Shown here: piece by piece, positions 1 to 9,600 of the stretch
How positions within the stretch are numbered: the stretch's first letter is position 1
How the letters are laid out: every line of letters starts with the position of its first letter
Assembly (NCBI GenBank): GCA_000828835.1
Contig: AP014633.1
Span: 496,001 to 560,000, forward strand
DNA from: Thioploca ingrica
GTDB taxonomy: Bacteria > Pseudomonadota > Gammaproteobacteria > Beggiatoales > Beggiatoaceae
DNA: 64,000 nucleotides
Direction of reading: 5' to 3'
Translations under genes and position numbers: made by a program
The notes under the pieces: generated by a model
Told to the model about the DNA's origin: nothing
Databases searched by the model: none
What the model saw: the letters and a program-made list of their open reading frames with translations, nothing else

Positions 1-650
1 GAATGAGTAATTTGAATATGGTCAATGTAATTACGGTTCCAAAGCGGTTCGAGCATCACATTCGCAAAACGAAACACCAGCACATTTTGTACCGTACTTT
101 TACCCAGATAATGATCAATCCGATAAATTTGATCTTCGTGCAAGTGACGAGACAATCGCTGGTGCAAGGCGCGAGCACTATCTAAATCATAACCAAATGG
201 CTTTTCAATCACGACTCGACGCCAACCCAGTTCTTCATTCAGTAATCCAACGTCACTCAAATTTTGAACTACCATTCCAAATTCAGCCGGTCGAATGGAC
301 ATATAAAAAGCAATATTGGTCGGAAAAATGGGATCGTCAATGATTAACGTTTTTAAGCGGGTATACATATTGAGATCAGTGAGATCACCCTGAAAATAAT
401 GTAAGCGTTGTTGAAAACGTTCAAATAGGGTTTCATTTAAGCCTTTGCGCGCCTTAGCAATTAACATTTCTTTCACTTCGGCAATCCATTTTTCTCGATC
501 CCAGGGGCGACGTCCACTGGCTAAAATCAGGGTTCCTTCTGGTAACAGACCAGCCACTTCCAAATGATAAAGAGCAGGCATCAACTTAACGCGAGCCAGA
601 TTGCCAGTCGCGCCAAAAATAACATAAGTACAGGGTTTATTCATCATCAT
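1..650 (-). CDS. zwf: Glucose-6-phosphate 1-dehydrogenase, N-terminal part (runs off window)
   Basis: Oxidises glucose-6-phosphate with NADP to 6-phosphogluconolactone, the entry step of the oxidative pentose phosphate and Entner-Doudoroff routes in the cytoplasm. Reading leftward from 650 gives about 216 open codons beginning [19 protein letters not shown], which holds the nucleotide-binding GxxGxxA loop of the family. About residues 168-185 read [14 protein letters not shown], and later come RIDHYLGK and [11 protein letters not shown], all characteristic of G6PDH; the RIDHYLGK stretch forms part of the substrate site. The C-terminal half lies beyond position 1. An AGGAAA ribosome site sits just before three consecutive ATG codons (650, 647, 644), so the exact start is uncertain by two codons. 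The stop of an upstream Uma2 relic overlaps the first ATG. Confidence 0.93.
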   Translation of the reverse strand, partial: MMMNKPCTYVIFGATGNLARVKLMPALYHLEVAGLLPEGTLILASGRRPWDREKWIAEVKEMLIAKARKGLNETLFERFQQRLHYFQGDLTDLNMYTRLKTLIIDDPIFPTNIAFYMSIRPAEFGMVVQNLSDVGLLNEELGWRRVVIEKPFGYDLDSARALHQRLSRHLHEDQIYRIDHYLGKSTVQNVLVFRFANVMLEPLWNRNYIDHIQITH

Positions 651-754
651 TTTCCTGGTTGTTTCTCAATCAAATCGGGATCCACTCCTGGCGTCCGAAG
701 TTTTGCAGCTAATTGTTCAGCACGTTGGCGTTAGTAATCTGCTGCGTCTGCCAT
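647..754 (-). pseudogene. C-terminal relic of a Uma2-family protein with in-frame stop
   Basis: One minus-strand frame from 754 reads MADAADY, then a TAA stop at 733-731, then RQRAEQLAAKLRTPGVDPDL and a short tail ending at a TGA (649-647) that overlaps the zwf start. The segment after the stop looks like the usual C-terminal tail of Uma2/DUF820 proteins (alanine- and glutamine-rich helix, then GIDPDxL). No Uma2 core domain is visible upstream, so this is read as the truncated and mutated end of a lost gene. The assignment rests on a short stretch only. Confidence 0.4.
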
Positions 755-1105
755 GCTAAGATACCTTTTTTTAGAAATATTCTAATCATAGATGTTTTCT
801 GTTAAGTTATCAATTTTAGCCATCAAGCACCAGATTGGGGCAACTCATTTTTGGCATCTGAATTTCAAAACGCTTTCGCGTGCACACCGCCAACTGATGC
901 GCACCCTAGCAAACACCAACTGATTTAAAATCATTCACTTTTCCCGTCGAATCCACCCTCATTGCAGAACAGCCGAGTAGCTAAGTCGGGTGCGTGCCAG
1001 GTGAGAAACCAACTTGGCTTTATTTCTCATGACAGAGCATAATCTGTCCCTATTATCGAATTTAGCTTACAATAACTCCAAGTTTAGATCACGAGTGAAT
1101 TGATT
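755..1105. other. Intergenic region between zwf-side relic and Uma2 gene
   Basis: About 350 bases with no supported gene. The divergent promoters of zwf (minus) and the Uma2 gene (plus) should lie here. The part near 830-1030 is richer in GC than its surroundings and may be decayed coding sequence, but I could not match it to a family. Confidence 0.4.
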
Positions 1106-2014
1106 ATGTCAACTTACCCTTTAACTGAATTAACCTTATTACCGAACTTCTCCTTACCGACTCAAGACGAATTGCCCAGCGATGATGGTGTTCCGATGGA
1201 AACCGAACGACATAAAAAACAAATGGATTTATTGATTTATACCTTAGAGCCTCGGTTGCGACAACAAGGAAGTGGTTACGTGAACGGTAATATGTTTATT
1301 TATTACAGTTCGCAACAGAAACGTCACCAAGATTTTAAGGGCCCAGATGTCTTTGTCGTGTTAGGTGTCCCAACCAAGGAGCGCAAAAGTTGGGTCGTCT
1401 GGGAGGAAGGTAAAACGCCGGATGTTGTTATCGAATTATTATCGGAAAGTACGGCTAAATTCGATAAAACCGACAAGAAAACGCTTTACCAAGATCGCTT
1501 AAAAGTCGCTGAATATTTCTGGTTTGATCCGTTTAATCCGAATGATTGGGCGGGTTTCAAACTGAGTGGTGGCTACTATGAACCCTTACCGGTTGAAAAT
1601 GAACGCTTGGTAAGCCAGCGGTTGGAATTAGCCTTAATCCGTTGGTCAGGGACTTATCAAGGAATTGAAACAATTTGGTTGCGTTGGGCAACCTTAGCCG
1701 GAGAGTTATTATTACTGCCAGAAGAAGCGCAAACTCAACGGGCTGAGTTAGAAGCGCAACGTGCCAAGGTAGCTGAACAACGAGCTGAGGTAGCGGAACA
1801 ACGGGTTGAAGTAGCTGAACAACGAGTTGAGGTAGCGGAACAACGGGTTGAGGTAGCAGAACAGCAAGCTAAAGCCGAAGCTCAACGTGCTCAAGCAGCA
1901 GAACGACTGGCTCAAACGGCAACTCAGCGAGCCGACTTAGAACGCCAACGCGCTGAAGCTGCCGAAGTAGAAATGGCTCGTTTAAAGGCATTGCTAGCGG
2001 AAAAAAATAAGTAA
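1106..2014 (+). CDS. Uma2-family (DUF820) PD-(D/E)XK nuclease-like protein with coiled-coil tail
   Basis: Predicted restriction-endonuclease-fold protein of the Uma2 family, whose cellular role is not known. The core (about residues 25-195) has the family pattern: GPDVFVVLG with the acidic residue, PDVVIELLSEST with the glutamate, then DKTDKK and a YFWFDP segment. Residues of about 205-300 form a long coiled coil with near-perfect seven-residue repeats (VEVAEQR and variants, about five copies), a common Uma2 appendage. An upstream TTG at 1100 is in frame, but ATG at 1106 is preferred. Three further intact paralogs lie at 42.6, 43.4 and 51.2 kb. Confidence 0.85.
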   Translation: MSTYPLTELTLLPNFSLPTQDELPSDDGVPMETERHKKQMDLLIYTLEPRLRQQGSGYVNGNMFIYYSSQQKRHQDFKGPDVFVVLGVPTKERKSWVVWEEGKTPDVVIELLSESTAKFDKTDKKTLYQDRLKVAEYFWFDPFNPNDWAGFKLSGGYYEPLPVENERLVSQRLELALIRWSGTYQGIETIWLRWATLAGELLLLPEEAQTQRAELEAQRAKVAEQRAEVAEQRVEVAEQRVEVAEQRVEVAEQQAKAEAQRAQAAERLAQTATQRADLERQRAEAAEVEMARLKALLAEKNK

Positions 2015-2055
2015 AGTACCCATTTGGGAACTAAAAAAAGAACGATGGAAAATAA

Positions 2056-2700
2056 ATGTGTAATGTCGAAAATGTAAGTGTATTGCTGATAGATTTGGAT
2101 AACTGTCCGAACCAAATTGAACAATTAGCTCAAAATTTAGAAAAATATGCCAGAATTATTGTCTGCTACGGTAGCCAACCGCCCAAAATTTCACTTAATT
2201 TAGCACTGTTATTGGCTAACCCCATTTACCATAAACGCTTAGAATTTGTAGGAATGCAGAAAAGTGGCAAAAATGCCGCCGATTTTGGATTGTGTTTTTA
2301 TGCCGGGAGATTATCTGCACAAATGTCGGTTGAACAGACTGAATATCTTATTGTTTCCAACGATGCCGATTTAGATCACGCGGTGAATTTGCTCATTCAA
2401 CAAGGCTGTAAAGCCAAACGTATCGGTAATAAGCATACCAGTGAGTCCGCCATTTTGGATCTAACCATAATAGATGATCTACCACAAAAGATAACCCTGA
2501 TTGCTACAGAATATCGCTCTAAAAAGAGCGCTCATTTCAAGAGTCGTCCCGCTAAAAAAGCAACTTTATTAAATGATATTAGAGCTTTTTGCAGAAATAA
2601 ATTTCCCAATCATGAGCAAGAAATCTTTGATTTTCTAGAACAACAAGCTTATTTCAAAGTTGAAGGCGAAAAAATTATTTATTTAACAGGAGAGAAATAG
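2056..2700 (+). CDS. NYN/PIN-like domain protein, putative nuclease
   Basis: A 214-residue protein with a PIN-like fold pattern. The first strand ends in VLLIDLDNCP, with acidic residues as in NYN nucleases. A central stretch reads GKNAADFGLCFYAGRLSA, and EYLIVSNDADLDHAVNLL carries the further acidic residues expected for metal binding. The last 60 residues are basic and may bind nucleic acid. The ATG at 2056 has GGA about seven bases upstream. It starts 41 bases after the Uma2 gene and may be co-transcribed with it. Family members are predicted ribonucleases; the target is unknown here. Confidence 0.65.
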   Translation: MCNVENVSVLLIDLDNCPNQIEQLAQNLEKYARIIVCYGSQPPKISLNLALLLANPIYHKRLEFVGMQKSGKNAADFGLCFYAGRLSAQMSVEQTEYLIVSNDADLDHAVNLLIQQGCKAKRIGNKHTSESAILDLTIIDDLPQKITLIATEYRSKKSAHFKSRPAKKATLLNDIRAFCRNKFPNHEQEIFDFLEQQAYFKVEGEKIIYLTGEK

Positions 2701-2743
2701 AAACCGATATGGAGTGGATCAGCAATAACGCCGTCTGCCCATT

Positions 2744-3496
2744 ATGAATTGGAAAGATAATTTTTCTCAACAAGCAGCGGCTTATGCTCAATATCGTCCT
2801 CAATATCCTCCGGCGTTATACCAATTCTTGCAAAGAATAATTAAACGCCATCAGCTTGCTTGGGATTGTGGTACGGGAAATGGCCAAGTGGCCACCCAAT
2901 TAGCCATTTTCTTTGATAAAGTGATAGCTACCGACGCAAGTGCTTCTCAACTAGCCGTTGCTCAATCAGTTCCTCACTTGGAATATCGTCTTGCCAGGGC
3001 TGAAGATTCAGGACTATCTTCTCATTCAGTCGATTTAATTACCGTTGCGCAAGCAATTCATTGGTTTGATATAGAAGCATTTTATCGGGAAATCTATCGG
3101 GTGGCTCATGACGAGGCTATCGTTGCTATTTGGGGTTATGGATTGCTTACCGTTTCACCGGCGGTAGATGAAATAATCCGCGAGTTGTATACCAATACTT
3201 TAGGTCACTATTGGGATCCGGCCAGAAAGCATTTAGATGCGGCTTATCAAAATATTCCTTTTCCTTTTCAAGTGATTCCAACGCCTCGTTTTAAAATGCA
3301 ATTATTATGGTCTTTACCCGAGTTGATTGGTTATTTAAATACCTGGTCAAGTGTTCAAAAATTTATTATGGTTAATAATAGCAATCCGATCACGCAGATC
3401 GAGCCATTTCTGCAACGCGTGTGGGATAAACATTCCATTTTAAAACCAATTGTTTGGGACATTTATCTACAAGTGGGAAAAGTATTTGCTGCTTGA
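2744..3496 (+). CDS. Class I SAM-dependent methyltransferase
   Basis: A 250-residue soluble methyltransferase of the Methyltransf_11 type. It begins MNWKDNFSQQAAAYAQYRP, the usual opening of this subfamily. Motif I (WDCGTGNGQVA, about residues 41-51) forms the SAM-binding loop, an acidic residue follows in VIATDAS, and VDLITVAQAIHWFD (about residues 97-110) is the post-motif region. The substrate cannot be told from sequence; relatives are often annotated as trans-aconitate or ubiquinone-type methyltransferases without proof. It stands 43 bases after the NYN gene on the same strand. Confidence 0.85.
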   Translation: MNWKDNFSQQAAAYAQYRPQYPPALYQFLQRIIKRHQLAWDCGTGNGQVATQLAIFFDKVIATDASASQLAVAQSVPHLEYRLARAEDSGLSSHSVDLITVAQAIHWFDIEAFYREIYRVAHDEAIVAIWGYGLLTVSPAVDEIIRELYTNTLGHYWDPARKHLDAAYQNIPFPFQVIPTPRFKMQLLWSLPELIGYLNTWSSVQKFIMVNNSNPITQIEPFLQRVWDKHSILKPIVWDIYLQVGKVFAA

Positions 3497-3597
3497 ATGA
3501 GTGAACTGTAGCCTCACGGCTATTATAGAAACGAAAATTAATTCCTCTAAAGCAACTGGTTGTACCTGGTTTTCACCAAAACGATCCTATTTAGACA

Positions 3598-4968
3598 ATG
3601 TTATACGCTTATGAAAAATTAGACCTCAAACGGTTACGCAAAATCAAAATTGGTTCCTATCGGATAGAAGTGAGTAAACTGGAACTGGGTCAACCTGTTA
3701 TTAATAAAGGGTTGCTATGGATTGGTTTATTCATCGGTGGTCTCGTGGGATTATTAGGAGTCGGTTATTATTTTTTCTCCGATACCCTCTCAGCGATTCC
3801 GAATGAATCTAATCGTGAGGTGGCAAAGGTTCAGTTGCAGAATAATCATTCTAATCCAAACTTATTATCGACTTCGGAAACAACAACTTTATCTCAACCT
3901 AATCCATCGCCTATCAAAACAATTCCAGCAGCTACTTTAGTTAACCCGGTTGAAAATCAATTACATGCTCCAGTTCACCCGTCCAGTCAACCCCCGTTAA
4001 AATCGATTCCTATCCAACCACCAGAACCAGAACAACCTAAACTAACCCAGTTATTGCAGCAATGTGAAAAATATTTACAAGCGAATCATCTCACCACTGG
4101 AAAAGAGGGTAATGCGTTTGATTGCTATCAACAGGTTTTAGCGCAAGTACCCAACCAAGTTGAAGCCAAAAGCGGTTTACAACAGATTGAAACCCGTTAT
4201 CAAGATTGGCTCAGGGCTGCTCTCCGGCAAGAACAATATACTAAGGTGCATCGCTATTGGGAAAAGATCCAATTAGTTAATCCGCAATCCGCTATTTTGA
4301 CTCAAATAGAAACGGATTTACAACAAAAAATAACACGGGCTTTAGCTGCTAAGCAAGTAAGTCAAGCGAATCATTATTTAAAAAACTGGGCCAAACTAAA
4401 TCCCAACTCCTTGGTGTTACCTACGTTAAAACAAGATTTAGTCAGGGTTATTTCCGCTTGGGTGCAACAATGTGACCGACATTTGCAAGCTAATCGTTTA
4501 ACTATGGGAAAATCAGGAAATGCGCTGGAATGTTATCAACAGGTATTAACTCAGGATCCGAATAATAGCCAAGCCAAAGTCGGTTTAAAAAGCCTTGAAA
4601 ACCGTTATCAACAATTGATTGAGCAAGCTTTACAGCAAAAGAAATTAGCCAACGCCCGCCAATACTTAATGCGGTTGCAACTGATTAATCCCCAAGCAAA
4701 AAAATTATCCCAATTACGGCAGCGGCTCATCAAATTGGAACAACAATCGATTAGCGCAAAATCAGCCGTTATTGTTCCACCATCGTTGCCAGCAAAAGAT
4801 CCTGCTAAAATAATTCAGCCAATTCCTCACCCATTACCTCGAGTTTCACCCCCTTTTTTACCTATCTCATCTAAACAGTGTAGCGATATTTTTGTGCAAG
4901 AATCATTGGGAATAAGACCTTTAACGGACGAGCAAAAGCAATTTAAATTACGGTATTGTAATAAATAA
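3598..4968 (+). CDS. Single-pass membrane protein with internal helical repeats
   Basis: A 456-residue protein of unknown function. Residues 1-38 are a short cytoplasmic head. One membrane segment follows (about residues 39-62, GLLWIGLFIGGLVGLLGVGY), then a proline/serine-rich linker to about residue 150. The rest is helical and TPR-like, with an evident internal duplication: QCEKYLQANHLTTGKEGNA near residue 157 matches QCDRHLQANRLTMGKSGNA near residue 291, and both continue with CYQQVL. A short proline-rich stretch and a cysteine-bearing tail end it. No clear ribosome site precedes the ATG. The next gene encodes an OmpA-like lipoprotein, so the two may form an envelope-spanning pair; that is inference. 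Confidence 0.6.
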   Translation: MLYAYEKLDLKRLRKIKIGSYRIEVSKLELGQPVINKGLLWIGLFIGGLVGLLGVGYYFFSDTLSAIPNESNREVAKVQLQNNHSNPNLLSTSETTTLSQPNPSPIKTIPAATLVNPVENQLHAPVHPSSQPPLKSIPIQPPEPEQPKLTQLLQQCEKYLQANHLTTGKEGNAFDCYQQVLAQVPNQVEAKSGLQQIETRYQDWLRAALRQEQYTKVHRYWEKIQLVNPQSAILTQIETDLQQKITRALAAKQVSQANHYLKNWAKLNPNSLVLPTLKQDLVRVISAWVQQCDRHLQANRLTMGKSGNALECYQQVLTQDPNNSQAKVGLKSLENRYQQLIEQALQQKKLANARQYLMRLQLINPQAKKLSQLRQRLIKLEQQSISAKSAVIVPPSLPAKDPAKIIQPIPHPLPRVSPPFLPISSKQCSDIFVQESLGIRPLTDEQKQFKLRYCNK

Positions 4969-5065
4969 AATACTTGTTAATTGATAGCTTTCTGAGTTGA
5001 GCTAGTTTTATAATGAAACTGTTTTTGCATAGTAAATCCTCTAAACGGCCAGATGAGATTAAGAA

Positions 5066-6244
5066 ATGAGAATTATCGGGGTATTAAATAAAGTTATTTT
5101 TTATTTATTAGTTATCCATTTTCTAGTTTCATGTCAGTTTATTCCAGTCCAACCGGCTACCCCTACTTATTTGACATTAGATACCGCTATTCTTGCGCTA
5201 TCTCGCAATTTAATCAACCAATTACAACAACCTACGCAATCAGCGGCTTTAGTCATTAATCCTTTTGTCGCCATTGAAAGCGGTCAAGTGGTGCAAGCCA
5301 GTTTAGATATTGAAGCTTTATTTTTAGATGAAATACCAAAGCATTTTAATCAGTTCCAAGTGAGTCGCTTGACTCCGGAAAGCTTAAAAACAGCCCATTA
5401 TCTGCTCAACGGATTTATCAAATCTGAAGGCCATTTGAATGAACCGGGTAAGAAATATTATCAGGTAGTTGCTTCTATTCTTGATTTAACTCATCACACG
5501 ATTGTTGCTAGTAGCAAAATAGGGATTGTTAGTCCAGGATTAAATTATCAACCGACACCGAGTTACGAAGATAATCCTATGTATATTAAGGATAAGCTAT
5601 TGGATAATCTCATTAGCATGGTTGAAAGCTCAGTAGGAACCCAGGTTAATACGAATGCTTATGCAACGATAACAACGAAGGCATCACTCGCAGAGGCACA
5701 AGCGGCTTATGATAAAAATCAATATGAATTAGCCTACCGCCTATTTAAAAATATTGTCCAACTACCGAATGGTAAAGTGATGGAAGCTTATGGAGGTCTT
5801 TATAGCAGTGCTTTTAAATTAGGTAAACTTAAAGAAGCAGAGGAAAATTTTACCCACATGGTGGTGTTAGGTGTCAAAGCCGGTAGTTTACCAGTGAAAT
5901 TGTTATTTCAGCCCCAGTTAACGGAATTTTTAGCTGAACCCTCACTCAGACAACAATATACCATTTGGCTTAAACAAATTAGCCAGTACTTTAAGGAACA
6001 TCAGCAACAATGTGTTAATATTATTGGTCATACTAGTCAGTATGGTATATATGAATACAATAAACGGCTTTCTAAACGACGGGCTGAAAAAATTCAATCA
6101 CTCATGCAATCCATTTTTGCCGGGATTATCCATCGTTCCAAAACCATCGGTAAAGGTTCGGATGAAACGATTGTGGGGACGATACCCGATAGTGCTGAAA
6201 ATGCTATTGATCGGCGGGTGGAGTTTAGAGTGGCAGATTGTTAA
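5066..6244 (+). CDS. Lipoprotein with TPR-like middle and C-terminal OmpA-like domain
   Basis: A 392-residue exported protein. A hydrophobic leader ends in the lipobox LVSC (Cys near residue 23), so it should be lipidated and anchored to a membrane, probably the outer one. Residues of about 215-275 look like a TPR pair (AQAAYDKNQYELAYRLFKNI). The C-terminal 75 residues match an OmpA/MotB peptidoglycan-binding domain: GHTS near 317, YNKRLSKRRA, and the closing NAIDRRVEF. It likely ties the envelope to peptidoglycan. It lies 97 bases after a membrane protein with helical repeats. Confidence 0.75.
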   Translation: MRIIGVLNKVIFYLLVIHFLVSCQFIPVQPATPTYLTLDTAILALSRNLINQLQQPTQSAALVINPFVAIESGQVVQASLDIEALFLDEIPKHFNQFQVSRLTPESLKTAHYLLNGFIKSEGHLNEPGKKYYQVVASILDLTHHTIVASSKIGIVSPGLNYQPTPSYEDNPMYIKDKLLDNLISMVESSVGTQVNTNAYATITTKASLAEAQAAYDKNQYELAYRLFKNIVQLPNGKVMEAYGGLYSSAFKLGKLKEAEENFTHMVVLGVKAGSLPVKLLFQPQLTEFLAEPSLRQQYTIWLKQISQYFKEHQQQCVNIIGHTSQYGIYEYNKRLSKRRAEKIQSLMQSIFAGIIHRSKTIGKGSDETIVGTIPDSAENAIDRRVEFRVADC

Positions 6245-6287
6245 ATTAAATTTATCTTTCCAATGACCCTCGTAAATAAACTCAATC

Positions 6288-6557
6288 ATGATAATTGTAG
6301 ATAAAATAAATGACACCACTTTTAAAGTCACTATTAAAGGGAAGCCAATAACAACCCATGTAGTAACGGTTAGTTCTTCCTATTATGAAAAGTTAACGAC
6401 GGGTCAAATACCCGTAGTCACATTAATAGAAAAATCTTTTGAATTCCTACTGCAACGAGAGAGTAATACGAGTATTCTAAGTCGGTTTGATCTGCCCGTT
6501 ATTGGCCATTATTTTCCCGAATATGAATCCACTATTAAAAAATGTTTAACTAGCTGA
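6288..6557 (+). CDS. Small conserved protein of unknown function
   Basis: An 89-residue soluble protein. It has an N-terminal beta-rich part (DTTFKVTIKG, THVVTVSSSYY), then the helix VVTLIEKSFEFLLQRE and the motif SILSRFDLPVIGHYFPEYE. This last motif is shared, as far as I recall, by a widespread group of short uncharacterised bacterial proteins. It lies between the OmpA-like lipoprotein and the large hybrid kinase on the same strand. No function can be assigned. Confidence 0.65.
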   Translation: MIIVDKINDTTFKVTIKGKPITTHVVTVSSSYYEKLTTGQIPVVTLIEKSFEFLLQRESNTSILSRFDLPVIGHYFPEYESTIKKCLTS

Positions 6558-6645
6558 ATCAGTTAACAGTTATCATGGTTAATAGGTCAGTCTGTATTGA
6601 TAACTGATAAAATAGGTTGAGTTTAAATAAAAATAGAACTAATCC

Positions 6646-9600
6646 ATGTTCAGCAATTTTATTGTCAAATTATCCGGGAAAATACCGCTTCGTGTCATTA
6701 TCATTGTACCCTTTGTGATACAAATTCTAGCGACTATTGGCATGACCGGTTGGCTTTCTTTTCGTAATAGTCAAAAAGCGATTGAAGATCTCGCTACTCA
6801 GTTACGTGGTGAAATTACGGATCGTATTATACAACATATTGATACCAAAACTAAAACCGCTCATATCGCTAACCAAGTCAATATTGATGCTATTCGGTTA
6901 GGATTACTGAATTTAAATGACATTAATAAATTACAGTATCACTTCTGGAAACAAGTACAAAATTTAGGGGTAGTAACCTATGTTGGTCTGGGTACTGAAC
7001 AAGGAACTTATGTTGGTGCGCAATTTCTTAAAAATAATGGTTCCACTTTAGTAGAAATTTCCGATAAGACCACCAATGAACATCTCCAGATTTGGGAAAC
7101 AAATGAATCGGGACATCGGACTAAACTTCTCAAAACTTTGCCCAATTATGATCCGCGGAAACGACCTTGGTATCGGGCGGCGGTCAAACAGGGTAAACCC
7201 GTTTGGACTGATGTTTATTTTTCAAGCCGTCGGACCACACTCTCTGCTAATCAACCTTTTTATGATGAGCAGGGTAAAATCATTGCAGTAGCAACCGCTG
7301 AACTGGCTTTAGTTGAATTAAGTGACTTTCTGCAATCGCTACACATTGGGCAACAGGGTCAGGCTTTTATTATTGAACGTTCGGGTTTGATGGTAGCGAC
7401 CTCAACGAAGGAAGTACCCTATCATCTGATTCAATCTTCTCAAGAAGCTCAGGTACCCGATTCATTGTCACCAGAACGTCGCTATTCAGAATTATTGAAT
7501 AAAATTGAGCGCTTCAAAGCTATCGATAGCCAAGATACGATCACACAAGACACCGCCAGCTTTCTTAACCAATACTTTGGTGATCTGGTCAATATTGGTA
7601 AGGAAGGTAACTATCTGGATTTTAATTTAAATGATCAACGTTATTTTCTGCAAGTAAAACCTTTTATCGATGAACGTGGATTAGACTGGTTGATCGTCGT
7701 GGTCGTACCCGAACTGGATTTCATGAAACCCATTATTACGAGTGGGCATATTGTGTTGGGGTTGGTTCTGCTGGCTTCAGTTATAGCGATTTGGGTTGGT
7801 GTTGCTACCGCTCGATGGATTATTGAACCATTATTGCGCTTAAATCGTGCCGCCAAAGCCCTAGCAGCAGGAAAATGGCAACCCTTTTTAAAAGTAGAAC
7901 GTCAAGACGAGTTGGGTGAGTTAGCGAATTCTTTTAAGCGGATGACGAATCAGTTACAAGAACTGTTCAAAGCTTTAGAAACCAAAAATGCTGAGCTAGA
8001 ACAATTGGACCAATTAAAAGATGAATTTTTAGCAAATACTTCTCATGAATTACGAACCCCGCTGAATGGAATTATTGGCATTGCCGAATCTTTAATGGAT
8101 GGCGCTACCGGCACACTGTCTACTGCAACTCGCTCTAATCTAAATATGATAGTGATTAGTGGTCGGCGTCTCGCCAATCTTGTCAATGATATATTGGATT
8201 TTAAACAAAAACAAAAACACATCGAATTACAATGGGGTGCTGTCAATCTCCACGAACTGGTGGATTTAGTGTTGGCTATTAGTAAACCACTGATTGGTCC
8301 CAAAAAGTTACAACTGCTCAATGCCATTGCTACCGATTTTCCCTTAGCCTATGCAGACGAAAATCGGGTTGAACAAATTTTACTCAATTTAGTCGGTAAT
8401 GCGATTAAATTTACCCCCAGTGGCACCATTAAAATTACGGCACAATTACTTAACCAAGAAGATAAGTCATCAGCAACCGTTGCAGAATCTACCCCGATTA
8501 CCATAACCGTCGCGGATACCGGTATTGGTATTCCGGCAGATAAAACCACCCAAATATTTGAATCATTTGAACAAATAAGAAATTCTTCGGTACAACCCCA
8601 AGGTGCGGGTTTAGGTTTGGCAGTGGCTAAACAATTGGTGGCTTTACATGGCGGCGAAATTTGGGTTGAATCCACGATCGACGAAGGATCACGGTTTATT
8701 TTCACTTTACCGCTACTTCATGCTCAACCACCTTTCCCTGAGGTTGAATCAACGCCAAGTCAACTCAATGAATCACCCACGGTGTTAATACCCAAAATCG
8801 AAAGTGAGGTTGATTTTACCCCGATTCCATCAGGACAGTTGTTTATCCCGCCAGCGGCAGATGCCGTCGATGAACTGGGCAAAAAAGTAACTATAACCAA
8901 AAAAATATTGCCTTCACCGCGGGTACCTATTCCCTTTGATCCTCATCTGTTTACCATCATGATAGTTGATGATGAACCTATCAATTTACAAGTCTTGACT
9001 AATCATCTTACTTTATATCATTATGCAACTATTCAAGCCAACTCCGGTTTAGAAGCACTTAAACAATTAGAAGATGGAATCATCCCCGATCTAATATTAC
9101 TAGACGTGATGATGCCTCACCTCACCGGCTATGAAGTGACCCAAAGAATTCGACGCAAGTGGGAAGCCAATGAATTACCGATTGTGTTATTGACTGCTAA
9201 AAACCAAGTCGCTGATGTAATAACGGGTTTTGAAGTGGGCGCGAATGATTACCTGATTAAGCCGATTTCTAAGCCAGAACTGCTCGCTCGGATTAAAACC
9301 CATCTTCACATCAAACAACTTAAAGCAGAAACCCTGCGTCTCGCTGTCGAAAGTGAAAGGCGTTTAACTCAATTTCTGGAAGCAGTCCCCGTCGGGGTCT
9401 TTGTAACTAACGGTCATGGTCAACCTTATTATACCAATCAACGGGCACAACAACTGTTCGGTAAGGGGGTTATATCCGAAATTACTTCGGAGCAATTAAC
9501 TTCAGTCTATCAGTTTTATCTTGCTGATACTAATCAGCTTTATCCTAACGAGCATCAACCCACTATTCTGGCTCTAGCGGGTGAACATTCCACGATAGAC

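Noticed and set aside
3-185. A plus-strand 60-codon frame at the left edge
   Set aside because: It lies antisense to zwf, whose protein is clearly recognisable on the minus strand.
6012-6331. Two frames overlapping the end of the OmpA-like gene
   Set aside because: They run through the well-supported OmpA-like domain in other frames and show no motifs.
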